From: Vogesella urethralis | GTDB taxonomy: Bacteria > Pseudomonadota > Gammaproteobacteria > Burkholderiales > Chromobacteriaceae | Direction: 5' to 3' | DNA length: 64,000 nt | Assembly (NCBI RefSeq): GCF_007644045.2 | Contig: NZ_VMDW02000076.1 | Coordinates: 1-64,000 of the forward strand | Part shown: piece by piece, positions 39,606 to 47,398 of the stretch | How the letters are laid out: the number at the start of each line of letters is the position of its first letter | Position numbering within the stretch: the stretch's first letter is position 1 | The notes under the pieces: generated by a model | Told to the model about the DNA's origin: nothing | The model's database searches: none | The model's input: the letters and a program-made list of their open reading frames with translations, nothing else | Position numbers and translations under genes: made by a program

Positions 39606-40556
39606 ATGAAGCCACAACACCGCGCCATCCTGCTGATGGGCCCCACCGCTTCCGGCAAGACCGGGCTGGCGCTGGCGCTGGCGCAACGCTTTCCGGTGGA
39701 AATCGTCAGCGTCGACTCTGCGCTGGTTTACCGCGATATGGATATCGGCACCGCCAAGCCCACCGCGGAAGAAATGGCGACCTGCCCGCACCACCTGATC
39801 GACATCATTCCGCCGACCGAGTCGTACTCGGCGGCGCAGTTCCACGCCGACGCCAACCGACTGATCGCCGACATCTGCCAGCGTGGCCGCATTCCGCTGC
39901 TGGTAGGCGGCACCATGCTGTACTTCAAAGCGCTGCTGGAAGGCTTGTCCGACCTGCCGCAAGCCGACGCCGAGGTGCGCGCCCGGCTGGAAGCCGACGG
40001 CGAACAGCTGGGCTGGCCCGCCATGCACCAAAGGTTGGCCGCGGTCGACCCGGAAACCGCTGCCCGCCTGGCACCCAACGATTCGCAACGCGTGCAGCGC
40101 GCGCTGGAAGTGTACGAGCTCACCGGCCAGCCGATGTCGGCACTGATGCGCCAGGGCCGCGACGATGCGGCCAGCTTTGCCGCGCTGCGCCTGGCGCTGC
40201 AGCCGTCCGACCGCGCCTGGCTGCACCAGCGCATCGCTTTGCGCTTCGACCAGATGCTGGCGCAGGGCTTTCTGGACGAAGTCAGCCGCGTGCGCCAACG
40301 CTACCCCGAGCTGTCGCTGACGCTGCCGTCAATGCGCTGCGTCGGCTACCGCCAGGCCTGGGAATACCAGGACGGCCTGTTCGATTACGCCGAGCTGCGC
40401 GAGCGCGGCATTGCCGCCACCCGCCAGCTGGCCAAGCGCCAGATCACCTGGCTTCGTGGCATGCCGCAGAACACCGAGCTGGATTGCCTGCAACCCGACC
40501 TGCTGACGCCGGTAGCCCGCCAGGTCGAAGCCTGGCTGGCAACTTGCCCCAATTAG
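39606..40556 (+). CDS. miaA: tRNA dimethylallyltransferase
   Basis: MiaA adds an isopentenyl group to A37 of tRNAs reading UNN codons, using dimethylallyl diphosphate from the MEP pathway that ispD, ispF and ispG of this window serve. The 316-residue protein has the P-loop GPTASGKT at residues 12-19, [16 protein letters not shown], the [14 protein letters not shown] segment and the [13 protein letters not shown] tRNA-binding motif near the end. Its stop codon lies inside the operator-like sequence of the following marR gene. Confidence 0.97.
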   Translation: MKPQHRAILLMGPTASGKTGLALALAQRFPVEIVSVDSALVYRDMDIGTAKPTAEEMATCPHHLIDIIPPTESYSAAQFHADANRLIADICQRGRIPLLVGGTMLYFKALLEGLSDLPQADAEVRARLEADGEQLGWPAMHQRLAAVDPETAARLAPNDSQRVQRALEVYELTGQPMSALMRQGRDDAASFAALRLALQPSDRAWLHQRIALRFDQMLAQGFLDEVSRVRQRYPELSLTLPSMRCVGYRQAWEYQDGLFDYAELRERGIAATRQLAKRQITWLRGMPQNTELDCLQPDLLTPVARQVEAWLATCPN

Positions 40557-40575
40557 TAACGCACGTTACCATTTA
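40551..40575. promoter_or_regulatory. Operator-like sequence 1 of the MarR-efflux unit
   Basis: AATTAGTAACGCA followed by CGTTACCATTTA, immediately upstream of marR; it includes the dyad GTAAC-GCAC-GTTAC (40556-40569). The first 13 bases and most of the rest recur at 41181-41205 before the efflux genes, about 20 of 23 positions identical, so the two are probably sites of the same regulator. Confidence 0.65.
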
Positions 40576-40578
40576 ACC

Positions 40579-41091
40579 ATGAACGAATGCCCCAACACCT
40601 GCCATAGCTTTGTTCCCTGTGAACAAGCGGTAGAAAGCATCTCCAGCAAAATGCCCGGCGCACCGCGGCAGGAAGTACTGCTGACCCGGCTGTACTTTCA
40701 CCTGCAGCCGTACCTGCTGGGCTACTTCAATGAAACGTTGAAGTGCCACGAGATCAACGAAACCACCTGGATGGCGCTGATGGTGCTGTACTCGCGCCCC
40801 GAGCAGCGTGTCAGCCCGTCCGAGCTGTCGGACGCGCTGGCGTTCTCGCGCACCAACGCCACCCGCGTGGTGGACGACCTGTGCCAGCGCGGCCTGATCG
40901 AACGCCTGCCGTCGCAAGAAGACCGGCGCAAGACCGAGTTGATCCTCACCGAAAAAGGCTTGGCCTTCATCGCCCAGGTAATGCCGGAGCAGCGCCAGCG
41001 CATGCGCGAGCTATGGCAGGACTTCAGCGACGAAGAGCGCACCACGCTGGATGCACTATTGCGCAAGCTGTTGCGACGCGTTGGCGGCTGA
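40579..41091 (+). CDS. MarR-family regulator of the adjacent efflux operon (EmrR/MprA-like)
   Basis: The 170-residue protein is a winged-helix MarR regulator: helix-turn-helix RVSPSELSDALAFSRTNATRVVDDL near residues 77-101 is followed by the wing DRRKTELILTEKG. The N-terminal extension contains Cys5, Cys9, Cys15 and Cys58, which might allow redox control but is not itself proof. It precedes a NodT-EmrA-EmrB efflux set, from which it is separated by a terminator, and shares an operator-like sequence with it, the EmrR arrangement. Confidence 0.9.
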   Translation: MNECPNTCHSFVPCEQAVESISSKMPGAPRQEVLLTRLYFHLQPYLLGYFNETLKCHEINETTWMALMVLYSRPEQRVSPSELSDALAFSRTNATRVVDDLCQRGLIERLPSQEDRRKTELILTEKGLAFIAQVMPEQRQRMRELWQDFSDEERTTLDALLRKLLRRVGG

Positions 41092-41146
41092 TACAAACCG
41101 TTGCACACGACAACCGGCTTTTTCAATAAGCTGAGGCGTCACGAGG

Positions 41147-41173
41147 AAACCGGCAGCACACTGCCGGTTTTTT
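41147..41173 (+). terminator. Rho-independent terminator after marR
   Basis: AAACCGGCAG (41147-41156) pairs with CTGCCGGTTT (41161-41170) around CACA, with six T in all. It separates marR from the efflux genes, which therefore need their own promoter. Confidence 0.9.
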
Positions 41174-41180
41174 GATAACA

Positions 41181-41205
41181 AATTAGTAACGCAGGTGATC
41201 ATTAC
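41181..41205. promoter_or_regulatory. Operator-like sequence 2 of the MarR-efflux unit
   Basis: AATTAGTAACGCA followed by GGTGATCATTAC directly before the start of the outer-membrane gene. It includes the AGGTGA ribosome site, so a bound repressor would also cover the translation start region of the DNA. Confidence 0.65.
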
Positions 41206-42609
41206 ATGCGTAACAGCCAGCCTCACGCACTGATTCTCTCCACCCTCGCCGCCAGCCTGCTGCTGGCAGGCTGCGCCACGCCCGATGTACTGCCGCCCAG
41301 TACCGCGCCGTTGCAAGCCGCCAGTCTGGGCGTACAAGACGGCAGCCAACTGGCCCGGGAAAACTGGTGGCAAGCGCTGAACGATCCGCAGCTGGACCAG
41401 CTGGTATCGCAAGCACTGGCGCGCAGCCCGCGCCTGACACTGGCCGACGCCAAGCTGCGCGCCGCGCGCGCCAACAGCGACAGCGTGGCCAGCAGCGACG
41501 GTTTGCGCGTCAACGGCAGTGCCAGCTTCGTCCGCGAGCGCAGCTCCGAATACGGCAACAACCCGCCGGCCTACCGTGGCATTTACACCAACCTGGAAAC
41601 CGTCGGTCTGGATCTATCCTACCGCTTCGATTTCTGGGGCAAGACCCGCGCCCAGTTGGCTGCCGCCCGCGGCCAGGCTTACGCCGCGCAACTGGAAGCC
41701 GACGACGCCCGCCAGTGGCTGGCCTGGGCCGTCAGCAGCCAGTACCTGGAATGGCGTACCGCGCAGCACGCCCTGCAACTGCAAGCCGAAGACCAGCAGC
41801 AAGCAACGCAATTGCTGCAACTGGGCGAGGTTCGCAGCAAGCAAGGCCTGGCGGCGCCGGACGAATTGGCGCAACTGCAAGCGGCGGCCAACGATGCCCG
41901 CCAGCTGGTGCTGCGCGCCGGCTTGCGCGAAACGCAGGCACGTCACGCGCTGGCCGCCCTAGCTGCCCTGCCGCAAACCCAGATCGACGCCATCGCCAAG
42001 GCAGCGCTGCCGGAATGGCAGCTGGACCCGGCACGCTACAGCACGGCCATGCTGGGCAAGCGCGCCGACATCCTGGCGGCACGCGAACGGGTGGAAGCCG
42101 CCAACGCCGGCATCCGCGCCGCCCGCGCCGACTTCTACCCCGACGTCCGCATTGGCGGCCTGGCCGCGCTGTCGTCGTCCGAGCTGTCCAACCTGCTGGA
42201 CCCGGGCGCCCGCCTGCTGCGCTTCGCCCCGGCCCTGACACTGCCCATCTTCAGCAACGGCGAGCTCAACGCCCGCCTGTCCGGCCGTACTGCCGACTAC
42301 GAGCAAGCCGTGGCGGCCTACAACCAGACCTTGCTGGCCGCCATCCAGGAAACCGCCGACCGCAGCAGCCAGCTGGCCAGCCTGACGCAGGCAGAAGCGC
42401 AAGCCGACGCCACCTTGCGCGCCCGCCGCGAAGCCAGCCGCGTACTGCAGACCCGGCTGGAGACCGGCCTCGCCTCGCGCAGCCAGTGGCTGAACGAGCG
42501 CCGGCGCGATACCCAGGCCCGACTGTCGGCACTGGAGATCCGCGGCCAACGGCTGCAAGTGCAAGCCGCCTTGCTGCGGGCGCTGGGTAGCCCGCAAGCC
42601 GGCAACTGA
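41206..42609 (+). CDS. NodT-family outer-membrane efflux lipoprotein
   Basis: This TolC-like channel carries drugs across the outer membrane for the EmrAB pump encoded next. The 467-residue protein has a lipoprotein signal ending at Cys23 (LLAGCATP) and two homologous OEP (outer-membrane efflux) halves with typical motifs WWQALNDPQLDQLVSQAL and the second-half AAYNQTLLAAIQETAD. Ribosome site AGGTGA. It is followed by emrA after 98 bp. Confidence 0.93.
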   Translation: MRNSQPHALILSTLAASLLLAGCATPDVLPPSTAPLQAASLGVQDGSQLARENWWQALNDPQLDQLVSQALARSPRLTLADAKLRAARANSDSVASSDGLRVNGSASFVRERSSEYGNNPPAYRGIYTNLETVGLDLSYRFDFWGKTRAQLAAARGQAYAAQLEADDARQWLAWAVSSQYLEWRTAQHALQLQAEDQQQATQLLQLGEVRSKQGLAAPDELAQLQAAANDARQLVLRAGLRETQARHALAALAALPQTQIDAIAKAALPEWQLDPARYSTAMLGKRADILAARERVEAANAGIRAARADFYPDVRIGGLAALSSSELSNLLDPGARLLRFAPALTLPIFSNGELNARLSGRTADYEQAVAAYNQTLLAAIQETADRSSQLASLTQAEAQADATLRARREASRVLQTRLETGLASRSQWLNERRRDTQARLSALEIRGQRLQVQAALLRALGSPQAGN

Positions 42610-42707
42610 ATGCGCCCAACCTGACAACCGCAGGCCTGCCGATACGCCTGCACCAGTTTGTGGCCCGCGCCGGCACAGCCGGCCGCGCCCCACACCCGAG
42701 GAAAGAC

Positions 42708-43901
42708 ATGGAAAACACAATCGATAACGCCGCGCCCAGCGCCCGCCGCACTGCCCTCACCCGCCTCACCCTGGCCCTGGTCATCGCCGGTATCGCCGGC
42801 GGGGCTTACTGGTTCCTGGCGCTGCGCCACCATGAAAGCACCGACGACGCCTACACCGCCGGCAACCTGGTACCGGTATCGGCGCAGATCGCCGGCAACA
42901 TCCGCAGCATCCACGCCGACGACACCCACAGCGTCAAAGCCGGCGACCTGCTGCTGACGCTGGACGACAACGACGCCCGCCTGGCGTTGGCGCGTGCCGA
43001 AGCCGACCTGGCGCAGGCCGTACGCCAGACCCGCCAGCTGATCTCGGTTAGCGGCAAGGCAGACGCCGTGGTGACGCAACGCGAGGCCGATGTCAGCCGT
43101 GCCCAGGCCGAAGTAGCCCGCAGCAGTGGCGATCTGGCGCGTCGCGAAGCCGCCGCCAAAGAGCAAGCCATCGCCCAGGAAGACGTGCAGCACGCCCGCG
43201 ATGCCGTTACCGCCGCCCGCGCCCAGCTGGAAGCCGCCACCGCCGCGCTGAATGCCGCCCGCGAAGAGCAGAAAGCCAGCCGCGCGCTGGTGCTGAGCGA
43301 CAGCGCCGAGAAACAGCCGGCCGTGGCCCGTGCCGCTGCCGCCGTACGTGAAGCGTGGCTGACGCTGTCGCGTACCGAAGTGCGCGCCCCGATAGCCGGC
43401 CAGGTGGCACGCCGCAGCGCCCAGCCCGGCGCCCGCGTGCAGCCTGGCACCCCGCTGCTGGCGGTCGCCGCGCTGGACAGCCTGTGGGTGGACGCCAACT
43501 TCAAGGAAGGCCAGCTGAAAGACCTGCGCATCGGCCAACCGGTCGAGCTGCACGCCGACCTGTACGGCGACGACATCACCTACCACGGCAAGGTTGCCGG
43601 CCTGGCCGCCGGTACCGGCAGCGTGTTCTCGCTGCTGCCGGCACAGAACGCCACCGGCAACTGGATCAAGGTGGTGCAGCGCGTACCGGTACGCATTGCG
43701 CTGGACCCGAAAGAGCTGCAAGCGCACCCGCTGCGCCTGGGCCTGTCGATGAACGTGAGCGTGGATACCAGCCAACAGGACGGCCCGCTGCTGAGCGCCG
43801 CCCCGACCGCCCCGCTGCTGGCCACCCGCGTGTTTGACGGCAAGCTGGCCGAGGCCGACCGCCGCGTGGCGCAGATTGTTGCGGCCAACGTAGGCAAGTA
43901 A
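42708..43901 (+). CDS. emrA: EmrA-type membrane-fusion protein of a multidrug efflux pump
   Basis: EmrA links the EmrB pump in the inner membrane to the outer channel. The start at 42708 follows GAGGAAAG and yields 397 residues: one transmembrane helix at about 24-44, a lipoyl/biotinyl-like hairpin (TAGNLVPVSAQIAGNI), a long alpha-helical coiled-coil hairpin (about 100-215) and the HlyD_D23 barrel beginning VRAPIAGQVARR. The gene starts 9 bp before emrB with matching direction, giving an operon NodT-emrA-emrB. Confidence 0.93.
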   Translation: MENTIDNAAPSARRTALTRLTLALVIAGIAGGAYWFLALRHHESTDDAYTAGNLVPVSAQIAGNIRSIHADDTHSVKAGDLLLTLDDNDARLALARAEADLAQAVRQTRQLISVSGKADAVVTQREADVSRAQAEVARSSGDLARREAAAKEQAIAQEDVQHARDAVTAARAQLEAATAALNAAREEQKASRALVLSDSAEKQPAVARAAAAVREAWLTLSRTEVRAPIAGQVARRSAQPGARVQPGTPLLAVAALDSLWVDANFKEGQLKDLRIGQPVELHADLYGDDITYHGKVAGLAAGTGSVFSLLPAQNATGNWIKVVQRVPVRIALDPKELQAHPLRLGLSMNVSVDTSQQDGPLLSAAPTAPLLATRVFDGKLAEADRRVAQIVAANVGK

Positions 43902-43910
43902 GGAGGCCGC

Positions 43911-45455
43911 ATGGCACACCCTCCCCTACAGGGCCGCTCGCGCACGCTGGTGACGCTGGCGCTGTCGCTGGCCACCTTCATGCAGGTGCTGGATACCACC
44001 ATCGCCAACGTGGCCATCCCCACCATTGCCGGTGACCTGGGCGCATCTACCAGCCAGGGCACGTGGGTGATTACCTCGTTCGGCGTGGCCAACGCCATCG
44101 CGGTGCCCATCACCGGCTGGCTGGCCAAGCGCTTGGGCGAAGTGCGGCTGTTCCTGATCGCCACCATCGGCTTCGTGCTGTCGTCGCTGCTGTGCGGCAT
44201 CGCCCCCAGCCTGGAACTACTGATCCTGTTCCGCGTACTGCAGGGCGCGCTGGCCGGGCCGATGATTCCGCTGTCGCAAAGCCTGCTGTTGCAGAGCTAT
44301 CCGCCGGAAAAACGCGCCATCGCGATGGCGCTGTGGACGATGACCATCATCGTGGCGCCGATCTTCGGCCCCATCCTCGGCGGCTGGCTATCGGACAACT
44401 GGCACTGGAGCTGGATCTTCTTCATCAACGTGCCGGTGGGCGTGGTGGCGGCGTGGCTGAGCTGGCGCGAGCTGCGTCACCGCGAAACCGCCATCCTGCA
44501 GCTGCCCATCGACAAGGTGGGCCTCACACTGCTGGTGCTGGGCGTGGGCTGCCTGCAGATGATGCTGGACCGCGGCAAGGAGCTGGACTGGTTCCATTCC
44601 ACCGAGATCGTGCTCTACGCCGTGATTGCCCTGCTGAGCCTGTCTTACCTGGTGGTGTGGGAGCTGACCGACAAGCACCCGGTAATCGACCTGTCGCTGT
44701 TCCGTGACCGCAACTTCAGCGTGGGCGTGATTTCGGTCAGTGTCGGCTTCATGCTGTACTTCGGCGCCATCGTGCTGATGCCGCTGCTAATGCAAACGCA
44801 ACTGGGCTACACCGCCACCGAAGCCGGCCTGGCCACCGCACCGATCGGCATCCTGCCGGTGCTGTTGTCGCCGGTGATCGGCAAGAACGCGCAGCGACTG
44901 GACATGCGCTGGGTGGTGACGGTGAGCTTCCTGATGTTTGCCTTCTGCTTCTGGTGGCGCTACAGCACGTTCAACCCGGACATGACCTTTGCCGACGTGG
45001 CCTGGCCACAGTTTGTGCAGGGCATTGCCATTGCCGGCTTCTTCATGCCGCTGACCACCATCACGCTGTCCAACATGAAGCCGCAGCAACTGGCCAGTGC
45101 CTCCAGCCTGTCCAACTTCCTGCGCACGCTGGCCGGCTCCATCGGCGCGTCGCTGACCACCTGGCAGTGGGAGCGGCGCGAAGCCATCCACCACGTGCAG
45201 CTGACCGACCACATCAGCCTGTACGACGAAAGTACGCGCCAGACGCTAGCCGGCATGCAGCAACTGGGCCTGAGCCAGGAGCAGGCCGCCGCGGTAATCA
45301 CCCGCGACATCAGCCGCCAGGGCTTGTTTATCGGCGCCAACGAGATCTTCTGGCTGGCCGCCTGCCTGTTCCTGCTGCTGACCGGCCTGGTGTGGCTGTC
45401 GCGTCCGCCCAAGGCAGCGGCCGGTGCGGCACCGGTGGTGGACGCCGGGCACTAG
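43911..45455 (+). CDS. emrB: EmrB-type DHA2 multidrug transporter
   Basis: EmrB is a 14-helix major facilitator that expels hydrophobic compounds by proton antiport. The 514-residue protein has the DHA2 motif C-like QVLDTTIANVAIPTIAG near residue 24, GWLAKRLGEVR (motif A) and PIFGPILGGWL (motif C) in the N-terminal half. The ribosome site AAGGAGG lies 6 bp before the ATG. The pair of interspersed-motif copies and a strong terminator follow the stop. Confidence 0.95.
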   Translation: MAHPPLQGRSRTLVTLALSLATFMQVLDTTIANVAIPTIAGDLGASTSQGTWVITSFGVANAIAVPITGWLAKRLGEVRLFLIATIGFVLSSLLCGIAPSLELLILFRVLQGALAGPMIPLSQSLLLQSYPPEKRAIAMALWTMTIIVAPIFGPILGGWLSDNWHWSWIFFINVPVGVVAAWLSWRELRHRETAILQLPIDKVGLTLLVLGVGCLQMMLDRGKELDWFHSTEIVLYAVIALLSLSYLVVWELTDKHPVIDLSLFRDRNFSVGVISVSVGFMLYFGAIVLMPLLMQTQLGYTATEAGLATAPIGILPVLLSPVIGKNAQRLDMRWVVTVSFLMFAFCFWWRYSTFNPDMTFADVAWPQFVQGIAIAGFFMPLTTITLSNMKPQQLASASSLSNFLRTLAGSIGASLTTWQWERREAIHHVQLTDHISLYDESTRQTLAGMQQLGLSQEQAAAVITRDISRQGLFIGANEIFWLAACLFLLLTGLVWLSRPPKAAAGAAPVVDAGH

Positions 45456-45468
45456 CACGGCACGCCGA

Positions 45469-45488
45469 TGCGGCCAACGTTGGCCGCA
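45469..45488. repeat. Perfect 20-bp palindrome of two GCGGCCAAC motifs after emrB
   Basis: TGCGGCCAACGTTGGCCGCA: two motif copies (45470-45478 and 45479-45487) head to head, 14 bp after the emrB stop and 7 bp before the terminator. It is the cleanest inverted pair of the interspersed motif. Confidence 0.85.
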
Positions 45489-45494
45489 GCACGC

Positions 45495-45530
45495 AAAAAA
45501 AGGCAAGGTCGAACGACCTTGCCTTTTTTA
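45495..45530. terminator. Bidirectional terminator between emrB and ridA
   Basis: GGCAAGGTCG (45502-45511) pairs with CGACCTTGCC (45514-45523) around AA, with seven A before and six T after. Confidence 0.95.
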
Positions 45531-45543
45531 TATCCGCCAGCGT

Positions 45544-45888
45544 TTAGCGGGCGGCGACGATACGGATCTCTACCTTCCAGTCCGGGTGCGCCAGCTTGGC
45601 ACCCACCGTGCAGCGCACCGGGGCGTGGCCTTCGGCCACCCAGGCGTCCCAGGCTTCGTTCATCTGGTCGAACTCGGCCAGGTCCGGCATGAAGATGGTG
45701 GCTTCGATGATGCGGGTCTTGTCGCTGCCCAGCTCGGCCAGCACCTTGTCCACCAGCGCCAGCGTCTCGGCGGTCTGCTCGCGCGCATTGCCCTGGCCGC
45801 TTTCCGGCACCTGGACGGTGTAGATCAGGCCATTGACGATGACGGCTTCGGACATGCGTTTGCCCGGCAGATGACGGTGGATGCTCAT
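45544..45888 (-). CDS. RidA/YjgF-family protein
   Basis: RidA proteins deaminate reactive enamine/imine intermediates formed by PLP enzymes. The start at 45888 has an AGGAG site and gives 114 residues. The fold signature is present: IVNGLIYTVQVP, AETLALVDKVLAELGSD, and the C-terminal PVRCTVGAKLAHPDWKVEI with the conserved Arg that in RidA holds the substrate carboxylate. A more distant member is encoded at 53694-54164. It stands alone, between terminators. Confidence 0.9.
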   Translation of the reverse strand: MSIHRHLPGKRMSEAVIVNGLIYTVQVPESGQGNAREQTAETLALVDKVLAELGSDKTRIIEATIFMPDLAEFDQMNEAWDAWVAEGHAPVRCTVGAKLAHPDWKVEIRIVAAR

Positions 45889-45967
45889 GGCGGCTCCTGT
45901 TGCAGATGACGTGGGAAAGCGGCGATTGTAACGCAGCCAGCCGCGCTGCAAGCATTCTGGGGGCATG

Positions 45968-45993
45968 AAAAAAGCGCCGCAGCAGCGGCGCTT
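45968..45993 (-). terminator. Rho-independent terminator downstream of the desaturase gene
   Basis: AAGCGCCGC (45972-45980) pairs with GCGGCGCTT (45985-45993); the minus-strand tail is TTTTTT. It lies 25 bp past the desaturase stop. Confidence 0.9.
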
Positions 45994-46017
45994 GGTGATA
46001 ACGGCTAACCGGGCAGC

Positions 46018-47199
46018 TTAGGCCACGGCGGCCGTGCGCAAGCTCTGCGCAAAGCGCTGCAGCGACTCGATACCGCTGGCCTCCGCGCGGTTGCACCAGT
46101 CTTGCAGCTCTTTCAGCAGCTCGTCACGGGTCAGCGACGAACGCTCCCACAGACGGGTCAGCTCCTGACGCATGCTGTAAATGGTGTTCAGCACCTGGCT
46201 CTTGGCCAGTACCGCGGCCAACTGCGCGCGTTCGGCCATCGGGGTGTCCTTGGCGTCCTGCTTCAGCCACACCTTCATTTTGCGCGCCAGGTCGGTGTTA
46301 CCCAGTTCCGGCAGCTGGATGCGAGCGGCTTCGGCACGGTACACGTCCTTCAGCTCGCGGGCGTAGCGGGCGGCAATGGCGTAGCGGTTGGCAATGATGG
46401 CCTGCAGGTGGTCGAGGTCCAGCTGCGCGCTGGATGCCGACTGCGCCAGACGCGGCGCCACCTTGCGTACCTTGGCCAGGCCCAGGATTTCCATGATGCG
46501 GATGTACATCCAGCCGATATCGAACTCGAACCACTTGTACGACAGCTTGGCCGAGGTACCGAAGGTATGGTGGTTGTTGTGCAGCTCTTCACCACCGATC
46601 AAGATGCCCCACGGGAACACGTTGGTAGACGCGTCTTCGTTTTCGAAGTTGCGGTAGCCCCAGAAGTGGCCGATGCCGTTGATGACGCCGGCTGCGAAGA
46701 ACGGAATCCACGCCATCTGGATCGCCCAGATTGCCAGGCCGGCGGCGCCGAACAGCACCAGGTCGATGGCCAGCATCAGCAGAATGCCCTTGCCGGTGTG
46801 CAGGGTGTAGACGTTGCGTTCCAGCCAGTCATCTGGGGTGCCGTGGCCGAATTTTTCCATGATGCTGCGGTCTTTGCAGGCGGCACGGTACAGCTCGGCG
46901 CCTTCCCACAGCACTTTCTTGATGCCCAGCACTTGCGGGCTGTGCGGGTCTTCTGCGGTTTCGCAGCGGGCGTGGTGCTTGCGGTGGATGGCCGCCCACT
47001 CCTTGGTTACCTGGCCGGTAGTGAGCCACAGCCAGAAACGGAAGAAGTGACTGGGAATCGGGTGCAGATCCAGCGCACGGTGTGCCTGGTGACGATGCAG
47101 GAAAATGGTGACGGAAGCGATGGTGATGTGGGTGAGCACCAGCGTTACCACGATATAGCCCCACCAGGGCAGATCGATCAGACCGTTAAGCCATGCCAT
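46018..47199 (-). CDS. Membrane fatty-acid (acyl-CoA/acyl-lipid) desaturase
   Basis: The enzyme inserts a cis double bond in a fatty acyl chain, adjusting membrane fluidity. The 393-residue protein has the three histidine boxes that bind the di-iron centre: HRHQAH near residue 36, HRKHH near 73 and HNNHH near 207, plus the early transmembrane helices of the delta-9 type. The C-terminal 120 residues form a helical, charged extension with KVRKVAPRL that is longer than in many desaturases. It is divergently arranged from the YdgA-like gene. Confidence 0.92.
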   Translation of the reverse strand: MAWLNGLIDLPWWGYIVVTLVLTHITIASVTIFLHRHQAHRALDLHPIPSHFFRFWLWLTTGQVTKEWAAIHRKHHARCETAEDPHSPQVLGIKKVLWEGAELYRAACKDRSIMEKFGHGTPDDWLERNVYTLHTGKGILLMLAIDLVLFGAAGLAIWAIQMAWIPFFAAGVINGIGHFWGYRNFENEDASTNVFPWGILIGGEELHNNHHTFGTSAKLSYKWFEFDIGWMYIRIMEILGLAKVRKVAPRLAQSASSAQLDLDHLQAIIANRYAIAARYARELKDVYRAEAARIQLPELGNTDLARKMKVWLKQDAKDTPMAERAQLAAVLAKSQVLNTIYSMRQELTRLWERSSLTRDELLKELQDWCNRAEASGIESLQRFAQSLRTAAVA

Positions 47200-47398
47200 T
47201 GCGCTTCAAACCTCGTGGTTCGTAAAAATCAATTCTCCATTTTACACTTTTTGACCTATAGAAACCGACAACATTGCAGCAAGACCTGCTTACTGCAGCG
47301 AAAAACCCCGCCGGGATAGCGCCGGCGCCCGCTTGCCGATTCATAAGCAGGCGCAGGTAGGGTAAGATGCCCCTTCGTTTCCCTATTCAGGCCGGATC

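Noticed and set aside
40579-41091. Cys-rich redox switch in the MarR protein
   Set aside because: Cysteines are present, but their spacing does not match OhrR-type sensors clearly enough to claim redox sensing.
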